Below, piece by piece: positions 16,628 through 25,207 of a stretch of 64,000 nt of DNA. Within the stretch, counting starts at the first letter, position 1. Each line of letters begins with the position of its first letter. A model generated the notes under the pieces. It made no database searches. It worked only from the letters and a program-made list of their open reading frames with translations, and was not told where the DNA came from. Source of the DNA: Streptomyces sp. NBC_00091 (GTDB lineage Bacteria > Actinomycetota > Actinomycetes > Streptomycetales > Streptomycetaceae); NCBI RefSeq assembly GCF_026343185.1, contig NZ_JAPEMA010000001.1, forward strand, positions 2,232,001 to 2,296,000, read 5' to 3'. Both the position numbers and the translations under genes were made by a program.

Positions 16628-17161
16628 GTGACGTTTGCGAGTCGCCTGCTCATGGTTGCGGAGATGGACACTCCGGATGGCTTCAAGGCCGAGCTCATCC
16701 GGGGGAAGGTGGTCGTGTCACCGTGGCCCGCACTGCGCTGTTGCCGCCCCATGCGCCTCCTGCGCGAGCAGCTCCAGGCCCACGCATCCGAAGGGCACGT
16801 TGCGGAGACCGCACCCATCCTCTTCCGGTTCACGGCAGCCGAGCGCGCCTACGGGCCCGACCTCTTCGTGGCGGACGAGGAGGCCTTCGAGGAGGAGGGA
16901 CGCCACGCGGACAGCGCGGCCCTGTCACTGGTCGCGGAGTTCACCTCCGTCTCCACGAAGGATGCGGACTGGAACGAGAAGCTGAACGTGTACGGCCGCC
17001 TCGTACCCGTCTACCTGGTCGTCGACATGCAGAACTCGGAGATCACCTGCTTCTGGGATCCCTCCCCGCACGGATACCGCTCCCGCACGACGGTGTCCTT
17101 CGGTGAGGCGCTGCCCGTCCCGGAGCCCTTCGGCTTCTCGCTCGACACCACCGGCTTCTAG
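16628..17161 (+). CDS. Uma2-family PD-(D/E)XK endonuclease-like protein
   Basis: This 177-residue protein belongs to the Uma2/DUF820 family, a restriction-endonuclease-like fold. The expected acidic core is visible: Asp in YGPDLFVADEE (about residue 80), Glu in SLVAEFTSVS (about 105) and a following Lys in KLNVYGR. Streptomyces has many paralogues whose biological target is unknown. The GTG at 16628 has AAGGA upstream. The gene is convergent with groEL2, separated by a strong hairpin. Nuclease activity is inferred from the fold and motif only. Confidence 0.85.
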   Translation: MTFASRLLMVAEMDTPDGFKAELIRGKVVVSPWPALRCCRPMRLLREQLQAHASEGHVAETAPILFRFTAAERAYGPDLFVADEEAFEEEGRHADSAALSLVAEFTSVSTKDADWNEKLNVYGRLVPVYLVVDMQNSEITCFWDPSPHGYRSRTTVSFGEALPVPEPFGFSLDTTGF

Positions 17162-17180
17162 ACGGACGCCCGCGAACGCC

Positions 17181-17214
17181 CGAGGGCGGCACCCCCGTGG
17201 GGGTGCCGCCCTCG
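17181..17214. terminator. Bidirectional terminator between Uma2 gene and groEL2
   Basis: A perfect 16-bp stem CGAGGGCGGCACCCCC closes on a GT loop. It sits 19 bp after the Uma2 gene (plus) and 30 bp after groEL2 (minus), so it can end both transcripts. Confidence 0.85.
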
Positions 17215-17244
17215 TTCGAGAACAGCCGATCAGCCAGGGGCCGA

Positions 17245-18906
<1,662 letters not shown>

Positions 18907-19028
18907 TTAGGCGCCAGGGGCGGGTGGATTGCTCCGGACCGCGCCCGCGCCCGCGACGGACGGCCTGCGGACCCGTCGGTTCCTTCCCGGCGGATCCTGC
19001 GGGCCTCACCGACCCGGTCCTCGTCTGA

Positions 19029-19055
19029 GTAGCACTCTCACCCGGAGAGTGCTAA
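19029..19055. promoter_or_regulatory. CIRCE element 1 (HrcA operator)
   Basis: The sequence is GTAGCACTC-N9-GAGTGCTAA, matching the consensus TTAGCACTC-N9-GAGTGCTAA at all but one position. It lies downstream of the groEL2 promoter. Confidence 0.92.
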
Positions 19056-19061
19056 CGCCAA

Positions 19062-19090
19062 TGATTAGCACTCGACCCCCACGAGTGCAA
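19062..19090 (-). promoter_or_regulatory. groEL2 promoter
   Basis: On the minus strand TTGCAC (19090-19085) and TAATCA (19067-19062) are 17 bp apart, a good vegetative-type promoter. It overlaps CIRCE element 2. Confidence 0.75.
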
Positions 19091-19091
19091 G
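19065..19091. promoter_or_regulatory. CIRCE element 2 (HrcA operator)
   Basis: The half-sites TTAGCACTC and GAGTGCAAG are separated by nine bases. The right half departs from consensus in the last three bases, and it overlaps the -35 and -10 of the groEL2 promoter. Confidence 0.85.
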
Positions 19092-19123
19092 CGGCTTCAG
19101 TCAACACGCAGGTGACACGCAGG

Positions 19124-19157
19124 AGGGGCCCACACCCTGTCCAGGATGTGAGCCCCT
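19124..19157 (-). terminator. Terminator of the cold-shock gene
   Basis: A 16-bp stem with a 2-nt loop lies 49 bp after the cold-shock gene. On the minus strand its two irregular positions become U-G pairs, so the hairpin is stronger in that direction. There is no U-run. Confidence 0.6.
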
Positions 19158-19205
19158 CATACGTGTGCGCGTGCGTCGGTGGCCGATCGCGCTTCGACTC
19201 AGCCG

Positions 19206-19412
19206 TCAGCCGGCCGCGAGCTTGACCATGTCCGCCTGCGGACCCTTCTGGCCCTGCGAGATCTCGAACTCGACCCGCTGACCCTCTTCAAGGGTGCGGT
19301 ACCCGTCCATCTGGATGGCGCTGTAGTGGACGAACACATCCGCACCACCGTCGACCGCGATGAAGCCGTAGCCCTTCTCCGCGTTGAACCACTTGACGGT
19401 GCCCTGAGCCAT
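19206..19412 (-). CDS. Cold-shock domain protein (CspA family)
   Basis: This 68-residue single-domain protein binds single-stranded RNA or DNA. The RNP1 motif KGYGFIAV (about residues 13-20) and RNP2 motif VFVHYSAI (about 26-33) are intact, and the usual VKWFNAEKG start is present. The start codon has GGGGAG seven bases upstream. A gap of about 405 bp (19413-19817) separates it from the next gene upstream and could hold a long 5' leader as in other csp genes; apart from the operon terminator at 19744 nothing else was seen there. Confidence 0.96.
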   Translation of the reverse strand: MAQGTVKWFNAEKGYGFIAVDGGADVFVHYSAIQMDGYRTLEEGQRVEFEISQGQKGPQADMVKLAAG

Positions 19413-19743
19413 GCCTAACTCCCCTATTACTGGCCCTTGCGCAGGACCGCACTTCGCGGACCCGGGTCAGAACTTGCGCCGGAACGCCTCGACCGCGGCT
19501 GAATGTATCCGCACCGGTGCTGTCAGCAACAGGTCATTCCGACGAGAAATCTGGACACGCGGAAACCTTGAAATGCAGTGAAAATTTGGCATATTCCAGG
19601 GCAACTCGGGCCTGACAAGCCGCGCCAAAGGCCCAAAAGGCGCACGCATGTTGACTCAATGTCAACCATCCATCGGCCCGCTCATATGCGGCGGGCAAGA
19701 ACAACGGAGGGGACTTCCCCAACCCTACCGCGCCCAATCAAGC

Positions 19744-19783
19744 AGAATTGCCCCCTCCGCTTATTAGCGGAGGGGGCAATTCT
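19744..19783 (-). terminator. Terminator of the thrC-carrier operon
   Basis: A perfect 17-bp stem (AGAATTGCCCCCTCCGC) with loop TTATTA lies 34 bp after the sulfur-carrier gene. It is AT-richer at the base than the surroundings and ends the minus-strand operon. Confidence 0.85.
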
Positions 19784-19817
19784 GATTTGAACGTGTCAAC
19801 CGCGGACCAGCTGGGGG

Positions 19818-20096
19818 TCAGCAGCCGCCCGCGACCGCGGGGATGATCGAGACGCCGGCGCCGTCCGGGGTCGCCGTCTGCAGGCCGCCCTCGAAGCGCA
19901 CGTCGTCGTCGTTGACGTAGACGTTCACGAAGCGGCGCAGCTTGCCCTGGTCGTCCAGGACGCGGGCGGAGATGCCCGGGTGGTTCTTCTCCAGGGAGTC
20001 GATGACCTCGGCGAGGGTCGCGCCCTCGGCCGGGACCTCGGCGACGCCGCCGGTGTAGGTGCGCAGGATGGTGGGGATGCGGACGTTGACGCTCAT
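19818..20096 (-). CDS. MoaD/ThiS-family sulfur-carrier protein
   Basis: This 92-residue ubiquitin-fold protein belongs to the MoaD/ThiS/CysO group. In the family the C-terminal Gly-Gly is adenylated and thiocarboxylated and then hands sulfur to a biosynthetic enzyme. Here the chain ends VAGGC, with one extra Cys after GG, so a peptidase (JAMM/Mec-type in known cases) would have to remove it first. It is 36 bp downstream of the threonine-synthase homologue and shares its transcript, so the sulfur acceptor is probably made by that enzyme. A role in molybdopterin or thiamin synthesis is less likely because no such genes are nearby. Confidence 0.9.
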   Translation of the reverse strand: MSVNVRIPTILRTYTGGVAEVPAEGATLAEVIDSLEKNHPGISARVLDDQGKLRRFVNVYVNDDDVRFEGGLQTATPDGAGVSIIPAVAGGC

Positions 20097-20132
20097 GGCG
20101 CTACCGCCTTTCCGGGTGGGTCGGGAGGGGGG

Positions 20133-21452
20133 TCAGGCCAGGCCGGCGGCGCGGAACGCGTCCAGGCTCGGGCGGATGGTGGCGGTCTGGCCGCTGTCCG
20201 CGGCCACCGCCTCCAGGGTCTTGAGGCCGTCACCGGTGTTCAGGATCACGGTGGTCAGCGTCGGGTCGAGCTGCCCGTTGTCGATGAGCTTCTTCGTCAC
20301 GCCGACGGTCACGCCGCCCGCGGTCTCGGCGAAGATGCCCTCGGTCTGCGCGAGGATCTTGATGGCCTCGACGACCTGCTCGTCGTTGACGTCCTCGACG
20401 TAGCCGCCGGTGCGCCGCGCGATGTCCAGGACGTACGGGCCGTCCGCCGGGTTGCCGATGGCCAGGGACTTGGCGATGGTGTTCGGCTTCTGCGGGCGGA
20501 CCACCTCGTGGCCGGCCTTGAAGGCGGTGGACACCGGGGAGCAGCCCTCGGCCTGGGCGCCGAAGATCTTGTACGGCTTGTCCTCGACGAGGCCGAGCTT
20601 GATCAGCTCCTGCAGACCCTTGTCGATCTTCGTCAGCTGGGAGCCGGACGCGATCGGGATGACGATCTGGTCGGGCAGCTGCCAGCCGAGCTGCTCACAG
20701 ATCTCGTACGCCAGGGTCTTGGAGCCCTCGCCGTAGTAGGGGCGCAGGTTGACGTTGACGAAGCCCCAGCCCTCGCCCAGCGGGTCGCCGATGAGCTCGG
20801 AGCAGAAGCGGTTGACGTCGTCGTAGTTGCCCTCGATGCCGACCAGCTCGCCACCGTAGACACCGGCCATGACGACCTTGCCCTGCTCCAGGTCGTGCGG
20901 GATGAACACGCAGGAGCGGAAGCCGGCGCGGGCGGCCGCGGCGCCGACGGCGCCGGCCAGGTTGCCCGTGGAGGAGCAGGACAGGGTGGTGAAGCCGAAG
21001 GCGCGGGCGGCCTCGACGGCGATGGCCACGACGCGGTCCTTGAAGGAGTGCGTCGGGTTGCCGGAGTCGTCCTTGACGTACAGCTTGCCGGTGACGCCCA
21101 GCTCCTTGGCCAGGTTCTCGGCGTCCACGAGCTTGGTGAAGCCCGGGTTCAGGCTCGGCTTGGAGGCCACGTCCGCCGGGACGGGCAGCAGCGGCGCGTA
21201 GCGCCAGATGTTGTTCGGGCCGGCCTCGATCGCGGCGCGCAGCGCCTCGACGTCTTCAGATGACCCAGTGCCGAGCGGGAGGTCGTAGGCCACTTCGAGG
21301 GGGCCGAAGCACTCGGCGCAGGCGAAGATGGGACCGAGCTCGAAGCGGGTACCGCACTCGCGACAGGAGAGTCCGGTGGCGGGTCCGAGATCGACGGATC
21401 CGTTGTTGGCAGATCCGAGGTCGGCAGAGGTGGCGACAGTCTGTGCAGCCAT
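20133..21452 (-). CDS. thrC: Threonine synthase homologue, SAM-riboswitch controlled
   Basis: This 439-residue PLP enzyme is of the threonine-synthase type and acts on O-phosphohomoserine. The PLP lysine is in NPTHSFKDRV (about residue 137), and the pyridoxal-phosphate Gly-rich loop follows in SCSSTGNLAGAVGAAAARAG. A four-Cys ribbon (CRECG...CAECFG) sits at about residues 29-48. The ATG at 21452 is chosen because AAAGGG lies about ten bases before it. Upstream is a complete SAM-I riboswitch and downstream a sulfur-carrier gene. Known SAM riboswitches control Met/Cys genes, so homocysteine formation from O-phosphohomoserine with carrier-bound sulfur is a strong alternative to threonine synthesis. 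Confidence 0.9.
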   Translation of the reverse strand: MAAQTVATSADLGSANNGSVDLGPATGLSCRECGTRFELGPIFACAECFGPLEVAYDLPLGTGSSEDVEALRAAIEAGPNNIWRYAPLLPVPADVASKPSLNPGFTKLVDAENLAKELGVTGKLYVKDDSGNPTHSFKDRVVAIAVEAARAFGFTTLSCSSTGNLAGAVGAAAARAGFRSCVFIPHDLEQGKVVMAGVYGGELVGIEGNYDDVNRFCSELIGDPLGEGWGFVNVNLRPYYGEGSKTLAYEICEQLGWQLPDQIVIPIASGSQLTKIDKGLQELIKLGLVEDKPYKIFGAQAEGCSPVSTAFKAGHEVVRPQKPNTIAKSLAIGNPADGPYVLDIARRTGGYVEDVNDEQVVEAIKILAQTEGIFAETAGGVTVGVTKKLIDNGQLDPTLTTVILNTGDGLKTLEAVAADSGQTATIRPSLDAFRAAGLA

Positions 21453-21471
21453 GACGGCGAGGCCCTTTCTC

Positions 21472-21624
21472 CTCATCTTCCCCATGGCGCACTTCGCCAT
21501 GAGACGGAATTGGCACCTTCCCTAGCCGGGGGACCCCGCTGACGTCGCCGATGGCGAGTGCGAGAACCGACTGGAGGGTTGCCGGGGCTTCAACGGGCCG
21601 TGTCCCTCTGCCCCTCTGGATGAG
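21472..21624 (-). promoter_or_regulatory. SAM-I (S-box) riboswitch
   Basis: On the minus strand CTCATC (21624-21619) pairs with GATGAG (21477-21472) as P1. Between them lie the family-typical segments AGAGGGGCAGAGGGAC, TGAAGCCCCGGCAACC and GGTGCCAATTCC. A P4 hairpin CATGGCG/CGCCATG follows. The 3' strand of P1 runs into AGGAG just before the thrC start, so SAM binding probably blocks translation. The match to the S-box consensus is seen directly; the mechanism is inferred. Confidence 0.9.
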
Positions 21625-21832
21625 CGGTATGGCACCGGCACACGCGCTCTATGGCGCGCCGGTGCGTTTGTACGCGGGACCCCCGGCATGCGGTGGTCCT
21701 TCGCGTTGTTCAAGACTGTAACTGAAGGGACGGGCGGTTGAGACAGCCGTCCGAACCGCGAGATGGATCACAATTCGGCCGAAAAGCGCCGAGTGCCGCT
21801 GAGTGTCGCTGAGAAGCCAGGGAGTGCTGAGA

Positions 21833-22783
21833 GTGCTGGATGAGGTGGAGCGCTGGCTGGCAGACCGCTCCTGGTCCGCCGCCGACCGACCGCTCGACCA
21901 GCTGCTCGAACGGAAACGGGCGGCCGGTACGACGGTCAGCGTGGTACTGCCCGCGCTCGACGAGGAGGCCACGGTCGGGCAGATCGTGGAGGTGATCCGG
22001 AGGGATCTGATCGAGGGCCTGGCGGTCCCCCTGGTGGACGAGCTGGTGGTGGTCGACTCGGGCTCCACCGACCGCACGGCCGAGGTCGCGGCGAAGGCCG
22101 GCGCCCGGGTGGTGCACCGGGACGCGATCCTGCCGCGGATCCCCGCGCTGCCCGGCAAGGGCGAGGTGCTGTGGCGCTCGCTGCTGGCCACCACCGGGGA
22201 CGTCGTCTGCTTCGTGGACGCCGACCTGCGGGACTTCTCGTCCTCCTTCGTCTCCGGGATCGTCGGCCCGCTGCTGACCGAGCCGCAGGTGCAGTTCGTC
22301 AAGGCGATGTACGACCGCCCGCTCGGGGACGCGCCCGGCCAGGGCGGGCGGGTCACGGAGCTGGTGGCGCGCCCGCTGCTGAACCTCCACTGGCCGCAGC
22401 TGGCCGGTTTCGTCCAGCCGCTGGGGGGCGAGTACGCCGTACGCCGCTCCCTGCTGGAACGTTTGCCCTTCCCGGTCGGATACGGAGTGGAGCTGGGCCT
22501 GCTCGTGGACGCGCTGCACACGGTCGGGCTGGACGCGCTGGCCCAGGTGGACGTGGGGGTCCGGCTGCACCGGCACCAGGACGGTCAGGCGCTGGGCCGG
22601 ATGGCCGCGGCGATCTACCGCACCGCGCAGCTGCGGCTCTCGCGCGGGCACCTCGTACGGCCGGAGCTGACGCAGTTCGAGCGGGGGCCGGACGGGTTCG
22701 TTCCGCGGACGTATGCGGTGGACACGGAGGAGCGGCCGCCGATGGCGGAGATCAAGGAGTACGCGGGCCGGCGGGTGGCGTGA
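21833..22783 (+). CDS. gpgS: Glucosyl-3-phosphoglycerate synthase
   Basis: This 316-residue GT-A glycosyltransferase transfers glucose from UDP- or ADP-glucose to 3-phosphoglycerate, the first step to glucosylglycerate and mycobacterial methylglucose polysaccharide. The nucleotide-sugar site (VSVVLPALDEEATVG, then VVDSGSTDRTAEVA) and the metal-binding DAD of CFVDADLRDF (about residue 129) are visible, as is GYGVELGLLVDA. The GTG at 21833 is used because AGGGAG precedes it by eight bases; a GTG at 21824 is also in frame. It is divergent from thrC and 80 bp ahead of otsA, near other sugar-phosphate genes. Confidence 0.92.
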   Translation: MLDEVERWLADRSWSAADRPLDQLLERKRAAGTTVSVVLPALDEEATVGQIVEVIRRDLIEGLAVPLVDELVVVDSGSTDRTAEVAAKAGARVVHRDAILPRIPALPGKGEVLWRSLLATTGDVVCFVDADLRDFSSSFVSGIVGPLLTEPQVQFVKAMYDRPLGDAPGQGGRVTELVARPLLNLHWPQLAGFVQPLGGEYAVRRSLLERLPFPVGYGVELGLLVDALHTVGLDALAQVDVGVRLHRHQDGQALGRMAAAIYRTAQLRLSRGHLVRPELTQFERGPDGFVPRTYAVDTEERPPMAEIKEYAGRRVA

Positions 22784-22862
22784 CGCACGGCTTGACCGAG
22801 ACGTGACGAACCGGACATTTACCGGACGTTTGAGCGAGGACCGCCCGGGCTAGGTTCGCCGC

Positions 22863-24338
22863 ATGGCTTCCCGCATGGCTTCTCAGGTACTCGTCGCCGC
22901 CAACCGCGGCCCGCTCTCGTACGCCCTCGACGCCGAAGGCACCCTCAGCGCCCGGCGCGGCGGGGGCGGCCTCGTCTCCGGCCTCTCCGCGGCGCTCGCG
23001 ACACAGCCGGAGGCCCTGTGGATCTGCGCGGCGCTGTCCGAGGCCGACCGGGAGGCGGTCCGCCGGGGCGTTTCCGAGCCCGGCGTCCGGATGCTGGACA
23101 TCGATCCCGCGGTGTACGACGACGCGTACAACGGCATCGCCAACTCGGTGCTCTGGTTCACCCACCACCACCTGTACGACGTCCCGCGCGAGCCCGTCTT
23201 CGACGCGGAGTTCCGCCGGCGCTGGGACTCGTACACCGCCTACAACCGGGCCTTCGCCGAGGCCCTGGCCGAGGAGGCCGCCGAGGGCGCGTCGGTCCTG
23301 GTGCAGGACTACCACCTGGCACTGGTACCGGGGGCCCTGCGCGAGCTGCGGCCGGACCTGCGGATCGCGCACTTCACGCACACCCCGTGGGCATCGTGGG
23401 ACTTCCTCGACATGCTCCCGGACGACATCCGGCGGCAGCTGGTGTGGGGGATGCTCGGCGCGGACCAGCTGGGCTTCCACGCCTGGCGGTGGTCGGTGAA
23501 CTTCATCACCGGCTCGAACACCGACGACGAGCGGGGCATCGCCGACTCGTACCTGCCCAGCGGGGTCCCGGAGCGCGGGGTGTGGCACCGCAAGCTGCGC
23601 GCCGACGGGGGCGGGTACGAGAAGAAGCGGTTCACCGAGGTCCGGCAGTACCCCCTCGGGGTCGACGCGGACGAGCTGCGGGCGCTCGCGCACCGGCCGG
23701 AGGTGGACGACAAGCTGGCCGCGCTGCGGGCGGAGGTCGGCGACTGCCAGACCATCGTGCGGGTGGACCGCACCGAGCTGTCGAAGAACATCCTGCGCGG
23801 GCTCCTGGCCTACCGGGAACTGCTGACCACCCACCCCGAGTGGCGCGGCCGGGTGGTCCACCTGGCCTCGGCCTACCCCTCGCGGCAGGACCTGGCGGTG
23901 TACCGGGCGTACACGGAGTCGGTGCGCGAGCTGGCCGCGGAGATCAACGCGGAATTCGGTACGGCGGACTGGCAGCCGGTCCTCGTCTCGGTCGAGGACG
24001 ACTTCGCCCGCTCGCTGGCGGCGTACCGGCTGGCGGACGTGGCGCTGGTCAACCCGGTGCGGGACGGGATGAACCTCGTCGCGAAGGAGATCCCGGTGGT
24101 GTCGGAGGCGGGCTGCGCGCTGGTGCTGTCCACCGGGGCGGGGGCGTACGACGAGCTGCGCGGGGACGCGCTGACGGTGAGCCCGTACGACGTCACGGCG
24201 ACGGCCGAGGCCCTGCACGAAGCCCTGACCATGCCGGCGGCCGAACGCGCGGAACGCACCAAACGCCTGGCCGCAGCCGCCACCGCCCTCCCCCCGAAGG
24301 CCTGGTTCCAGGCCCAGCTGGAGGCACTGCGCGCGTGA
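22863..24338 (+). CDS. otsA: Trehalose-6-phosphate synthase
   Basis: This 491-residue GT20 enzyme makes trehalose-6-phosphate from UDP-glucose and glucose-6-phosphate. The start SQVLVAANRGPLSY, the glycine pattern RRGGGGLVSGLSAAL, VQDYHLALVPGALRE and the C-terminal NPVRDGMNLVAKE are all typical. The enzyme is cytosolic. The first of two in-frame ATGs (22863 and 22875) was chosen. OtsB, the phosphatase that acts next, lies 3.7 kb away in convergent orientation with an inverted-repeat-bounded insert between them. Confidence 0.96.
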   Translation: MASRMASQVLVAANRGPLSYALDAEGTLSARRGGGGLVSGLSAALATQPEALWICAALSEADREAVRRGVSEPGVRMLDIDPAVYDDAYNGIANSVLWFTHHHLYDVPREPVFDAEFRRRWDSYTAYNRAFAEALAEEAAEGASVLVQDYHLALVPGALRELRPDLRIAHFTHTPWASWDFLDMLPDDIRRQLVWGMLGADQLGFHAWRWSVNFITGSNTDDERGIADSYLPSGVPERGVWHRKLRADGGGYEKKRFTEVRQYPLGVDADELRALAHRPEVDDKLAALRAEVGDCQTIVRVDRTELSKNILRGLLAYRELLTTHPEWRGRVVHLASAYPSRQDLAVYRAYTESVRELAAEINAEFGTADWQPVLVSVEDDFARSLAAYRLADVALVNPVRDGMNLVAKEIPVVSEAGCALVLSTGAGAYDELRGDALTVSPYDVTATAEALHEALTMPAAERAERTKRLAAAATALPPKAWFQAQLEALRA

Positions 24339-24348
24339 GGGGGGGGTC

Positions 24349-24741
24349 GGCTGGGCGGTGTCAGAGCTGGTTTGGGGGTTTCCCGTCAGTCCCATCGTCC
24401 TTCCGTGTCGGGCCGGTCCGTCAAGGGCGCTCCTTCGTCGCGTCGCTTCGCGATGGCCTTCGGCCACCCTTGACAGCCCGTCCCGCCCCGGAAAGCCGAA
24501 AGACTGCCGGGAAGCCCCCAAAAGAACGGTCACGGGGCAGGAGGGGAGGAGCGGCCTCGTCAGGGATGAGGCGAGAGGCTTCCCCTTGCCACGCCGGGCA
24601 TCCGGGCCCGTCCAGGGAGGGCCCAGGGCCGGGGGCCCGGGGGCGCGTCAGATCGCTACGCGCTTCTCATTTCTCAGCGTCCGGCGGCCGTCTGGGGCTG
24701 ATACCTGCACCAAATGGTGATCAGAGCGGCGTGGGGAGCAC
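24349..24741. repeat. Left arm of a ~392-bp inverted repeat
   Basis: This arm starts 11 bp after the otsA stop and is repeated in inverted orientation at 27617-28008. About 114 bp (24367-24480) match the other arm without a difference, the remainder with scattered mismatches and indels of one or a few bases. The inner end reaches into the last codons of the small gene at 24721. The indels argue against protein coding. The pair flanks a four-gene cargo. Confidence 0.93.
24420..24474. repeat. Structured 55-bp core in the left arm
   Basis: GTCAAGGG at one end pairs with CCCTTGAC at the other, enclosing two hairpins (TCGCG/CGCGA and TGGCC/GGCCA). The copy at 27883-27937 is an exact inverted match (55 of 55 bases). 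The shape is a three-way junction in RNA or a cruciform in DNA. Confidence 0.75.
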
Positions 24742-24951
24742 ATAGGCGGGCTCGACGTTGGCGACCGCAGTGGTGAACTCTCGACCGGAGGCTCCCCGGA
24801 TGTATGCCAGCTCCATCCAATGCTCGTGGGCGACCGAGTCCGAGACGTTCTCGTTGATCACGGCCATCAGCTCGCCCTCGGTGCCGGAGGCGATGTCGCG
24901 GACGCGGCGGCGCAGTAGTCGATGCGGGACGTACTCGTACCGTTCAGTCAT
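24721..24951 (-). CDS. Small hypothetical protein, 76 aa (cargo gene)
   Basis: This 76-residue protein begins MTERYEYVPHRLLRRRV and is mixed alpha/beta with an acidic middle (EGELMAVINENVSDS). No family is recognised. The ATG at 24951 overlaps the stop of the upstream 52-residue gene by 8 nt and has GGGAGGG just ahead. Its last codons and the stop lie inside the left inverted-repeat arm. It belongs to the cargo between the inverted repeats; an XRE regulator is encoded upstream on the same strand, which suggests joint control, but no function is known. Confidence 0.62.
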   Translation of the reverse strand: MTERYEYVPHRLLRRRVRDIASGTEGELMAVINENVSDSVAHEHWMELAYIRGASGREFTTAVANVEPAYVLPTPL

Positions 24952-25102
24952 CGAGCCCTCCCTCAAAAGTGCTTAGGAAGCGCTGCCAGCCGACCAGTGC
25001 CCGGTCGAGCAGCTCGGCACTGGGCTCGTCTATGGCCCTCACCCTCGGCAAGGGTTTGTCCGAGCTGTCGATGCTGGGCTCGTCGTGGGCGTAGCTGTGC
25101 AT
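24944..25102 (-). CDS. Small hypothetical protein, 52 aa (cargo gene)
   Basis: This 52-residue protein begins MHSYAHDEPSIDSSDKPLPR, with a polar first half and a helical second half ending LVGWQRFLSTFEGGLDD. The ATG at 25102 has GGGAG ten bases upstream. It overlaps the next gene by 8 nt, so the two are coupled. No family is recognised. A hairpin at 25157-25190 lies between it and the XRE regulator. Confidence 0.55.
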   Translation of the reverse strand: MHSYAHDEPSIDSSDKPLPRVRAIDEPSAELLDRALVGWQRFLSTFEGGLDD

Positions 25103-25156
25103 GATGCGGTCACTCCCTACCAGCGGGTGGTGTGACCAGCGTCGGGGCATTGCAAA

Positions 25157-25190
25157 GCCCCAACTATCCGGAGTTGTGGATAGTCGGGGC
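25157..25190 (-). terminator. Hairpin between XRE gene and small genes
   Basis: A 13-bp stem (GCCCCAACTATCC, one mismatch) with an 8-nt loop lies 18 bp after the XRE gene and 55 bp before the 52-residue gene. On the minus strand it is followed by TTTGC. It may terminate, attenuate or serve as an operator. Confidence 0.6.
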
Positions 25191-25207
25191 CTTGGGTTGA
25201 CTCACAG

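Noticed and set aside
21524..21600. SAM-IV rather than SAM-I class
   Set aside because: The presence of GGTGCCAATTCC with a P1 that closes after a P4 hairpin fits SAM-I better than the SAM-IV arrangement I recall.
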